A DNA stretch of 13,021 bases, taken from CAIOHW01 sp964432565. GTDB taxonomy: Bacteria; Bdellovibrionota; UBA1018. The notes beneath the pieces were generated by a model, which saw only the letters and a list, made by a program, of their open reading frames with translations, had not been told where the DNA came from and made no database searches. Location: contig CAYSOA010000051.1 in the NCBI GenBank assembly GCA_964432565.1, forward strand, positions 1-13,021, given 5' to 3'. Positions 5,903 to 12,242 of the stretch are shown one piece after another. Positions within the stretch are counted from its first letter, which is position 1. Each line of letters begins with the position of its first letter. The position numbers were made by a program, and so were the translations under genes.

Positions 5903-7489
5903 GTGACCACCGTACCACATTTGAATGCCCGGGCCTTGTTGACGACTTTTTTCCCGTTCCTCCTACCGGGCCTCCTTCTCGTGGCCGGGGGGGTCTCCTG
6001 CTCGCGTCGGGAACCTGGCCCCGCTCGGGGGGCAGACGGGGATTCGTCCACCGAGCTCCGGGTTCATCTTTCGAGTGAGCCGGCGACGGTCGATCCCTCA
6101 CTGGCTGAGGATGGTGCCGCGATGAAGATTCTCGGCAATACGGCCGAGGGTCTGGTCGGTGACGACGGCCGGGGAGAAATGGTGGGCCGAGCTGCCGAGA
6201 GCTGGACGGTTTCTGGGGATGGACTCGAGTACACCTTTATCTTGAATCCTCTGGTGAAGTGGTCGGATGGAGTGGTTCTTGAGGCCGGGCACTTCGTTAC
6301 GGGAATCCGTCGCACGCTCGATCCGAAAACTGGCGCAAGGCTGGGGGAACTGCTGGGCGCCATCGAGAAGGTCGAAGCACGGGATTCGCGCACGCTTCGC
6401 ATTCGTCTCAAACGAAAGACGCCCCATTTTCTGAAGGTATTGTCGCTTCCGATTGCGTCTGCCCAGCGGCAGGACGTGCTGGATGCCCACGGTGGAGCCT
6501 GGCCCGTCGTGGCACCGTCGGCATCCAGCTTTTTTGTCGCCGAACGCAAACCAGATCAGTACTGGATCATTCGTCGCAATCCACATGATCGGCGCGTGCA
6601 GGCGAGTCATGAGGGAGGGGCCGTTGATACGGTCAGGCTTCTGCTCGTCGCAGAAGAGGCCACGGCGCTGGCCCTGTTTGAGCAAGGAAAGCTGGACGCT
6701 CTTTCGCGCGTTCCGCCGCTCGAGCAGGCGCGCCTCGAAAAGCAGGGCGTGATTTCGGTGCGGCCTTTTTGGGCTACCTACTACCTGGGCTTCAACGTGC
6801 GGCAGAAGCCGCTCGATTCACCGGCGATCCGCTGCGAGATCGCCCGACGGATTGACAAGGCCGGAATCGTTGCCGCTCTGGGCTCGGGCGAAAGCGTGGC
6901 CCAGAGCTGGGTGCCGCCGGGACTGGAGGGGTACTTCACTGGTTTGCTGTCGCCGGCGCGAGCCGCTGGATCAACGCCGGCGCGAGCCGGCGGGGCGCCC
7001 GCGCTGAAGCTCAAGGCCGGGTTCGACAGCAACTCGCGCAACGCGATGATCATGGAAAAGATTCAGGCGGATCTGAAGCAGGGCGGGTCGCCGATTGAGC
7101 TCGAGCTCTTCAACCAGGACTGGAAAAGCTACCTGCGCGAACTCAAGCTGAATGCTCCGCCCCTCTTTCGCTTTGGCTGGCTTGCGGCCTTCGCTGATCC
7201 GATCTCGCACCTGCAGGCACTCACTTCGAAGAACCCAAACAACCTCACCGGATGGAGCCATGCCCGCTACGATCGCCTCGTTTCGGAAATCGAAGGAATG
7301 GAATCCGGCTCGGCGCGCGCAAAGAAGGTGGTCGAGGCGCAGAAAATTCTCGTGGCCGAGGAGTGCGCCGTGGTTCCGATCTACCACTATGTGCAGGTCT
7401 CTGCCGTCAGCCCTCGGGTGAAGGGTTTTTCGACGAGTGGAATGGGAATCGTGAGGTGGGAGGCGCTTTCGGTCACTCCCTCGAAATGA
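5903..7489 (+). CDS. peptide ABC transporter substrate-binding lipoprotein (OppA/DppA family)
   Basis: This 528-residue SBP_bac_5 protein is expected to bind peptides or similar solutes in the periplasm. A hydrophobic leader ends at VAGGVSCS; Cys33 is probably lipidated, though Gly at -3 makes the lipobox imperfect. Family blocks include SSEPATVDPSLAED (57-70), AESWTVSGDGLEYTF (98-112), VKWSDGVVL (118-126) and FGWLAAFADPISHLQAL near the C-terminus. A GC-rich repeat adds the segment SPARAAGSTPARAGG around residue 350, where relatives carry a helix with a leucine-alanine pattern. No permease or ATPase gene is near, so it is an orphan, or like MppA shares a permease encoded elsewhere. The GTG start lacks a Shine-Dalgarno sequence; TTG at 5921 is an alternative. 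Its stop overlaps the converging pgeF by 17 nt. Confidence 0.9.
   Translation: MTTVPHLNARALLTTFFPFLLPGLLLVAGGVSCSRREPGPARGADGDSSTELRVHLSSEPATVDPSLAEDGAAMKILGNTAEGLVGDDGRGEMVGRAAESWTVSGDGLEYTFILNPLVKWSDGVVLEAGHFVTGIRRTLDPKTGARLGELLGAIEKVEARDSRTLRIRLKRKTPHFLKVLSLPIASAQRQDVLDAHGGAWPVVAPSASSFFVAERKPDQYWIIRRNPHDRRVQASHEGGAVDTVRLLLVAEEATALALFEQGKLDALSRVPPLEQARLEKQGVISVRPFWATYYLGFNVRQKPLDSPAIRCEIARRIDKAGIVAALGSGESVAQSWVPPGLEGYFTGLLSPARAAGSTPARAGGAPALKLKAGFDSNSRNAMIMEKIQADLKQGGSPIELELFNQDWKSYLRELKLNAPPLFRFGWLAAFADPISHLQALTSKNPNNLTGWSHARYDRLVSEIEGMESGSARAKKVVEAQKILVAEECAVVPIYHYVQVSAVSPRVKGFSTSGMGIVRWEALSVTPSK
6951..6989 (+). repeat. 15-bp direct repeat with 24-bp period and an internal palindrome
   Basis: CGCCGGCGCGAGCCG occurs at 6951-6965 and again at 6975-6989, so the unit repeats every 24 bases and keeps the reading frame, adding eight residues per copy. 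The second copy extends to CCGGCGCGAGCCGG, a five-base-pair stem around GCGA. It resembles a short REP-like palindrome inside a coding sequence. Confidence 0.7.
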
Positions 7490-8156
7490 TCGAAAGCTGA
7501 CGGGTTCCACCGCCATCGCGCCGGTAGCTCGCAAAAACGAACTCACCAGCACCGTCAGTCGAGCTGCGGTGGCACTTCGTGCAGTAGTTCAGGACGTCGA
7601 TTTCAGCGACACCAAAACCCCGTAGCAGCGTTTCGTTCACGGCCACAAGATCGAGATGACGGTGCCGTGGGTTCAGAATGTCCTGCGGAATCTGCGGGAA
7701 CTCGGTGACAAAGTTCTCGACCAGGTCTTCACCGACTTCAAAGCAGCACGGGCGAATGCTGGGGCCGATTGCGGCGACGAGCTCATCGGCGGAAAAGCCC
7801 GCGCGATCGAGAGCCAGCAGCACGGGCTTGACGATCTTGGCGAGCGTTCCGCGCCAGCCGGCGTGAAGGGCCGCGACGGCTCGTCCCTCGCGGTCGGCGA
7901 GCAGAATCGGAACGCAGTCGGCCGTGACGGCGCCGATCCACTGCCCGGCAACCGTGCTCCAGAGGGCATCCACTTCGCCGCAGGGCTGTCCCGAAACTTC
8001 GACCCGGCAGTGGCCTGTGCCATGCACCTGCTTCCACTCGGGGCGCACGCTGTTCCAGGAGTCCAGAAAGCGCGAAGGGATCGGATCGGAGGCGGTTCCG
8101 AACGCGTGGCGAATACCGGGAATCGAGGCTAGGAGCGGGCTTTCAATGGGCGTCAT
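7473..8156 (-). CDS. pgeF: laccase-domain purine nucleoside phosphorylase / peptidoglycan editing factor PgeF
   Basis: This 227-residue protein belongs to the DUF152/YlmD/YfiH family. Members act on adenosine and inosine as purine nucleoside phosphorylases, and E. coli PgeF helps keep L-Ser out of peptidoglycan precursors. The metal ligands are visible: His45 in QVHG, Cys81 in ADCVP and His98 in HAGWRG. GPSIRPCCFEVG (131-142) and the closing FASYRRDGGGTRQ (208-220) complete the signature, and the length is typical. The ATG overlaps the TGA of the rluD-type gene (ATGA), a pairing often seen between these two families. A weak purine-rich stretch (AAAGAAAG) precedes it. It ends the operon and runs 17 bases into the 3' end of the converging lipoprotein gene. 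Confidence 0.94.
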   Translation of the reverse strand: MTPIESPLLASIPGIRHAFGTASDPIPSRFLDSWNSVRPEWKQVHGTGHCRVEVSGQPCGEVDALWSTVAGQWIGAVTADCVPILLADREGRAVAALHAGWRGTLAKIVKPVLLALDRAGFSADELVAAIGPSIRPCCFEVGEDLVENFVTEFPQIPQDILNPRHRHLDLVAVNETLLRGFGVAEIDVLNYCTKCHRSSTDGAGEFVFASYRRDGGGTRQLSIISRE

Positions 8157-9317
8157 GGCGTGTTTCTTTCTTTTGAAGGTCGGCCGCCTGCAGACTCGCG
8201 AAGCGCCTGCAGCAGATTTTGCCAGTGCGCGGGGGGCTCGGCCTCGAAGCGCAGCTTTTCTCCCGTGATCGGATGATCAAAGCCGAGCACTCGCGCGTGT
8301 AGCGCCTGCCCCGGCAGAGCCTGCACGCACGAGCGGACGGCCATCGGTAGGGCCAGCCACTTGGAATTCTTCGAGCTTGGCACGCCGTAGACCGGATCGC
8401 CAAACAGCGAGTGCCCCGAAGCGGTCAGGTGCACGCGAACCTGATGCGTACGCCCCGTCTCGAGCCGGGCTTCGATCCAGGAGGCGTAGTTGCCGTAGGT
8501 TTCGAGTGCCTTCACCCAGGTGGTCGCGGCACGTCCATCCTTGACGTTCATGGCCATTTTCTTTCGGTCAGCGGGGTTTCGTCCGATTGAACCCTCGATT
8601 CTCGTCTCGCCCNNNNNNNNNNNNNNNNNNNNNNNNNNNNNNNNNNNNNNNNNNNNNNNNNNNNNNNNNNNNNNNNNNNNNNNNNNNNNNNNNNNNNNNN
8701 NNNNNNNNNNNNCGCCATACGCCATAGCAGAGCGCCCAGTAGCGCCGCTCAATGGAGTGCGCGGCAAACGTCTCGACCATGCGCTGGTGCGCGAGGTCGG
8801 TCTTCGTGATGACCAGGGCGCCACTCGTATCCTTGTCGAGACGGTGCACGATGCCGGGACGCAACACTCCGCCGATGCCGCTCAGATCCTGAATGTGGTG
8901 AAGCAGAGCATGGACGAGCGTACCTTCGTGCTGGGTCTCTGAAGGGTGTACGGTCAGGCCGGCGGGCTTGTTCACGACGGCCAGATGCTCGTCCTGATAG
9001 AGAATTTCGAGAGGGATATTCTCGGGTCGCAGTTCCAGCACTTTGGGGGCTGGGATTTCCATGCGCACCTCGGCGCCCGCGGTAAGCGTTGAGCCCGCAT
9101 CGATCGGGCGACCGTGCTGCATCACTCGACCCTGTTCCAGAAGCTTTTGAAGCTGGCTGCGCGAGAGCGGGGGAGCCGAAGCCGCCTCGCCCTGAATGAA
9201 GTGACCGAGTCCCTCCTGGTAGGCGGCGAGAAGGGCACGATCGGCGCGCAGGGGTTTTGTGGCAGGGTTTTTGGAAAGAGAGGGGGTGAAGGTCCAGATC
9301 CAGGCGCTCACGGCCAT
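8153..9317 (-). CDS. rluD: RluA/RluD-family 23S rRNA pseudouridine synthase, interrupted by an N gap
   Basis: The upstream part (about 201 residues) has an S4 RNA-binding domain near 48-90, then LEILYQDEHLAVVNKPAGLTVHPS and the catalytic HRLDKDTSG (158-166, Asp161). The downstream part carries IGRNPADRKKMAM, then RLETGRTHQVRVHL and GDPVYG. Members convert uridine to pseudouridine in large-subunit rRNA; RluD acts on helix 69, but substrate is not certain here. The 100 N break the frame as written, since 100 is not a multiple of three. Joining the flanks directly gives one 354-residue frame with YGVWRGETRIEGSIGR across the join, the same spacing as E. coli RluD, so the gene is probably intact. 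The stop overlaps pgeF, and the ATG starts three bases after the J-like/HTH gene. No good Shine-Dalgarno sequence is seen. Confidence 0.9.
8613..8712. other. assembly gap of exactly 100 N
   Basis: The run of N is exactly 100 long, the conventional placeholder for a gap of unknown size. On the minus strand the left flank ends in GTATGGCG and the right flank begins GGGCGAGACG. Both flanks encode adjacent parts of one pseudouridine synthase. Confidence 0.97.
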
Positions 9318-9320
9318 GGT

Positions 9321-10160
9321 CTAGCGTGATTTGCCGGATTGAGAAACCGCCCACTTTTCCATGCGGGCGATGTAAGTGCGCACGACGCGTTCGGTAGGGA
9401 GTTTGAGTTCACGGGAGATCTGCTGCAGGAAGCCTCGAACGAAGACGGCGGCCGGAAGCTTGGCATAATCTTCCTGCTCGACAGCTGCGATGTAGCTTCG
9501 GCGAATTCGTGTGATCTCCACAAGCCGCTCGATGGGAAAGTCCTTCAGCTCCCGAATGCGACGAATCTCTTCTCCACTCCATTCCTCGATCTGGTCGAGA
9601 CTGGGAACACGACCTTCGGCGGAGGCTGCCTCTTCAGAGGGCGGCACGGGCTCGGCCGCGGCCGGCTGTTCCCATGTGAGGTCGGGGTCTCGCCTCATTG
9701 AGGACTCAGGCACTGCCCGAGTTTCGGGCGAATACCGCGAATCGCTGAACGCCTCGAAGGAGTGGGTCGAGCTCGAGTCGGGCCGATAGTCGGTGGTCGG
9801 AGGAACGAGCAGGTCTTCTTCCGTGCTGCTTTCCATGGGGGGAACTCGGTCAATGGAAACGATCTTGTCGCGAGTGGCACCGAAAGCGCCTGTCGATGAA
9901 GCCGGAGTGGGGGACGGCTTCGTCAGGTAGTTGCGGTCGTAGACGCGCTTGCGGTCGGGGTGCGAGAGCGTCTGATAGGCCCGCTCGATCTTCTGGACCA
10001 TGTCCTGCGCCTCGGCTGGATCCATCAGCGAATAAAGAGCGAGGCTGTCCTTCTGGTAGGTGGCCTTGGCGCGCATGTAGGCTGCGCGGATCTCCTGGGG
10101 GGAGGCGTCCGGAGACAGGTCGAGGAGTTCGTAGTGATTCGGGTCGGAATTGAAGTCCAT
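9321..10160 (-). CDS. degenerate J-domain protein fused to a RodZ-type helix-turn-helix
   Basis: The protein has 279 residues and no membrane segment. Residues 8-78 resemble a DnaJ J-domain: YELLDLSPDASPQEIRAAY, then helix III, ending LSHPDRKRVYD. The HPD tripeptide expected after helix II is missing and reads YQKDS, so Hsp70 stimulation is unlikely. Residues 80-185 are a low-complexity Pro/Ser/Glu linker. Residues 198-265 match the RodZ-like HTH_25 domain, with RRSYIAAVEQEDYAKLP and FVRGFLQQISRELKLP, but the membrane helix of RodZ is absent. The ATG at 10160 follows the ATPase gene in a TGATG overlap, with an adjacent GTG at 10163 as alternative. This coupling suggests it is a partner or adaptor of the ATPase. 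Role in positioning, cytoskeleton or transcription is inference. Confidence 0.82.
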   Translation of the reverse strand: MDFNSDPNHYELLDLSPDASPQEIRAAYMRAKATYQKDSLALYSLMDPAEAQDMVQKIERAYQTLSHPDRKRVYDRNYLTKPSPTPASSTGAFGATRDKIVSIDRVPPMESSTEEDLLVPPTTDYRPDSSSTHSFEAFSDSRYSPETRAVPESSMRRDPDLTWEQPAAAEPVPPSEEAASAEGRVPSLDQIEEWSGEEIRRIRELKDFPIERLVEITRIRRSYIAAVEQEDYAKLPAAVFVRGFLQQISRELKLPTERVVRTYIARMEKWAVSQSGKSR

Positions 10161-11167
10161 CACAGCTCGCTCGGCCGTACTGCTCCGCCTTTCTTGAACA
10201 GGTACTGGGTGATTCGGTCGATGCTGCCGACCAGTCGCGAATTCGGAAATTCGACGACGAAGGGTTTCTTGCGGCGCACGGCCTGCCAGACGGTCGTGTC
10301 GTAGTCGAGGTAGCCGACATAGTCGATGTCGACGCCGAAGTAGCGCTTGCTGACGCCCTTGACCGAGAAGCCGACCTCGATGTCGGTCTGGGTGCGCACC
10401 TGATTGAGGATGAGCTTGGGCTGAAAGCGCCCGATCTGCTCCTTCATTCTCATGCCGGCTTCAGGACTGAGGGCGTTGACTTCGCGAAACAGGTCGGAGG
10501 GACTCTTGATGCCCTGTTCGTTCTTGCTGTCCATGGCCGTGTCAATGAGGTGGGCCACGTTCTTGAGCTGGGGGCAGCTTCGAAGCTTGCGAAAGTAGGC
10601 GCTCTTCAGAAACCGGTAGGCGTTTTCGATCGAGGTCGGTTCGGGAAGCATGCTGAGGATTCCGACGTCGGCGGCAAGAAAGAAATCGATGGTGTGGGCG
10701 CTGGTGCCGGCCCCCAGGTCGAAGATCAGGTAATCGGCGTCCAGCTTGCGGAAGTTCTCGAAGAGGCGGGTTTTCTGGTCATTGTTGAGGTGCATGACCG
10801 AGACGGCATCCTGGGCTCCGCTGATCATCGATAGGTTGGGAATGCCACTGGGAACGACGCAGTCCTTGAGGTTTTGGGTGCGTCCCGAGAGGAAGTCGCT
10901 CAGGGACTGCTGGGGAAGGTCGACCCCCAGCGTGGTGTGCAGGTTGGCGCCGCCGAGGTCGAGATCGATGGCAATGACTTTTTGGTGCATGCGGGCCAGC
11001 GAAATGCCGAGACTCGACGAGATCAGACTCTTGCCGACGCCGCCCTTACCGCCGCCGATGGCCCAGATTTCCCGCACTCGGCTGACCGAGGGAGATGAGG
11101 AATGGGAGAGAGGGTCAAAGGACCACTCCGGGGCACTCCATTCGGATCTGGGATCTTCGGCTTCCAT
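10160..11167 (-). CDS. MinD/ParA/FlhG-like P-loop ATPase
   Basis: This 335-residue protein carries the deviant Walker A GGGKGGVGKS (38-47, signature Lys41), IDLDLGGANLHTTLG (67-81) as the switch I region, and Walker B YLIFDLGAGTS (146-156). Such ATPases form ATP-bound dimers on membrane or DNA and place flagella, division sites, chemoreceptors or plasmids. DLDLGGANL and the C-terminal region resemble FlhG/MinD more than plasmid ParA. A clear C-terminal amphipathic membrane helix as in MinD is not evident. ATG 11167 is chosen; a TTG at 11206 would add 13 residues. It heads the four-gene operon and its stop overlaps the J-like/HTH gene, suggesting joint function. No flagellar genes are nearby to support an FlhG name. 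Confidence 0.88.
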   Translation of the reverse strand: MEAEDPRSEWSAPEWSFDPLSHSSSPSVSRVREIWAIGGGKGGVGKSLISSSLGISLARMHQKVIAIDLDLGGANLHTTLGVDLPQQSLSDFLSGRTQNLKDCVVPSGIPNLSMISGAQDAVSVMHLNNDQKTRLFENFRKLDADYLIFDLGAGTSAHTIDFFLAADVGILSMLPEPTSIENAYRFLKSAYFRKLRSCPQLKNVAHLIDTAMDSKNEQGIKSPSDLFREVNALSPEAGMRMKEQIGRFQPKLILNQVRTQTDIEVGFSVKGVSKRYFGVDIDYVGYLDYDTTVWQAVRRKKPFVVEFPNSRLVGSIDRITQYLFKKGGAVRPSEL

Positions 11168-11252
11168 GCTGACTACAAGGATTCGGGAAATGTCAGATGG
11201 CGTCAATCAGCAGGTTTTGCCTAGCGCCCGGCTCGCGAAGTGCTCTACGCAC

Positions 11253-11280
11253 CAGAGTCAAAAAAATGGCAAAAACTCTG
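11253..11280. promoter_or_regulatory. dyad CAGAGT-N16-ACTCTG in an AT-rich divergent region
   Basis: Perfect 6-bp inverted half-sites at 11253-11258 and 11275-11280 flank an A-rich spacer between the ATPase operon and the kinase-like gene. Their centres are 22 bp apart, about two helical turns. An operator for divergent control is the simplest reading; a hairpin leader is possible. Confidence 0.35.
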
Positions 11281-11294
11281 TAAAATCTTATATT
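11281..11294 (+). promoter_or_regulatory. candidate -10 region for the kinase-like gene
   Basis: TAAAAT (11281-11286) and TATATT (11289-11294) stand out in a locally AT-rich patch within GC-rich DNA, 60-70 bases before the ATG at 11354. No good -35 box is found at 16-18 bp, so the precise start of transcription is open. Confidence 0.35.
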
Positions 11295-11353
11295 TAACGC
11301 AGGTAAACTTGGCATTGCTCTTGCTGCTGTCTCCTTTTATACACAGAGGTTCT

Positions 11354-12070
11354 ATGAGCGATCGCAAAAGTCGGATTTCGGAAGAGCCCTCTCTTTCGGG
11401 TCGCCCCGCCTGGGCGGGGGCCCTGCGCATGCCCATTCGGCTGCACCTGCGCCAAGACCTGCATCTGGTACGAAAAGCGTGGCACATGCTGATGGGGCTG
11501 CTGATGGTGGCGGTTTTTCTGTCGGGGCTTTCGCGATTTAACGCGGTGCTGATTTTGGGGTCGGCCCTGGGTATCTGTCTTTTGGTCGAGACGGCTCGTC
11601 TGCGGGTGCCCAGCCTGAACGAAGCCGTGATCCGGTTCTGGGGCCCGATCATGCGCAGCAACGAGATCGATCGCCTGAGCGGTACTCCGTATTATATTGG
11701 ATCGGCCCTCATCGCGGTGGGCCTTTTCCCGAAGCCGATCGCGGCCTTGAGCCTGCTTTTTCTAGCCTGTGGTGATCCCATGGCCAGTCTGGTGGGCATT
11801 CTCTACGGCAAGAACTCTCCGCGATGGCGCGATGGAAAATCGTGGATCGGAACGGCTGCTGGTGTCCTGACCTGCATGCTGGTGGGGGCGATTTTCTGGA
11901 ATGCTCTGCCGGTCAAGGCGTGGCAGGCGTGGCTTCTGACCTGGATCGGTGGCGTCGCCGGAGGCATGGCCGAGCTGCTTCCGTTGGAGATGGACGACAA
12001 TTTCATCATTCCCGTTGTGTCGGGCTTCACGCTTTGGATTGCCTGCCTGGTGATGGGCGTTCCGGTCTAG
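11354..12070 (+). CDS. dolichol/polyprenol kinase-like integral membrane protein (SEC59/DGK1 family)
   Basis: The protein has 238 residues with about six hydrophobic segments. DLHLVRKAWHMLMG (35-48) matches the conserved Arg-Lys-x-x-His start of the family; CGDPMASLVG (139-148) with DGKSWIGTAAGV (160-171) and ELLPLEMDDNFIIPVVSG (207-224) match the nucleotide-binding blocks shared with CTP-dependent dolichol and diacylglycerol kinases and CdsA. Bacterial members probably phosphorylate a lipid alcohol such as a polyprenol, diacylglycerol or phytol at the inner membrane; the substrate cannot be read here. ATG 11354 is preferred: AGAGG lies four bases upstream. An in-frame start at 11240 would add 38 residues encoded by the promoter-like region. 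The gene is divergent from the ATPase operon. Confidence 0.85.
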   Translation: MSDRKSRISEEPSLSGRPAWAGALRMPIRLHLRQDLHLVRKAWHMLMGLLMVAVFLSGLSRFNAVLILGSALGICLLVETARLRVPSLNEAVIRFWGPIMRSNEIDRLSGTPYYIGSALIAVGLFPKPIAALSLLFLACGDPMASLVGILYGKNSPRWRDGKSWIGTAAGVLTCMLVGAIFWNALPVKAWQAWLLTWIGGVAGGMAELLPLEMDDNFIIPVVSGFTLWIACLVMGVPV

Positions 12071-12115
12071 CGCGAGAGCTGGATAGCTTATCATTCTTTC
12101 CTGATATTCACGGGT

Positions 12116-12141
12116 TGCGTCCGTTAAGAGGGCTTGACGCA
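12116..12141 (+). terminator. stem-loop after the kinase-like gene
   Basis: TGCGTC (12116-12121) pairs with GACGCA (12136-12141), and AAG (12126-12128) with CTT (12133-12135) if four bases bulge, about 45 bases past the stop codon. No U-tract follows. Apart from this, 12071-12242 shows no gene and no convincing promoter; TTGACG at 12134 lacks a -10 partner. Confidence 0.3.
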
Positions 12142-12242
12142 GTGCATTGTTCCGTGAGAGGGTCGCTCGCCAGATGGCACCCGATCAGTCCTTGCAAAAG
12201 GGGCTGGTGGGATGAAATCGGCGTTGGAGCGCCGCGATCGTG

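Noticed and set aside
5867..5920. Upstream ATG at 5920 for the DsbD-like gene
   Set aside because: It would overlap the divergent lipoprotein start, while ATG 5866 has a good AGGAG ribosome site.
8520..8942. Rightward open frame through the N run
   Set aside because: It exists only because N codons cannot be stops, and it is antisense to the pseudouridine synthase.
8153..9317. Frameshifted pseudogene reading of the pseudouridine synthase
   Set aside because: The frame change is created by the 100-N placeholder; the flanks join in frame without it and all catalytic motifs are present.
11240..11353. Longer N-terminus of the kinase-like protein
   Set aside because: The added 38 codons coincide with the AT-rich promoter-like patch and no ribosome site precedes 11240; AGAGG supports 11354.
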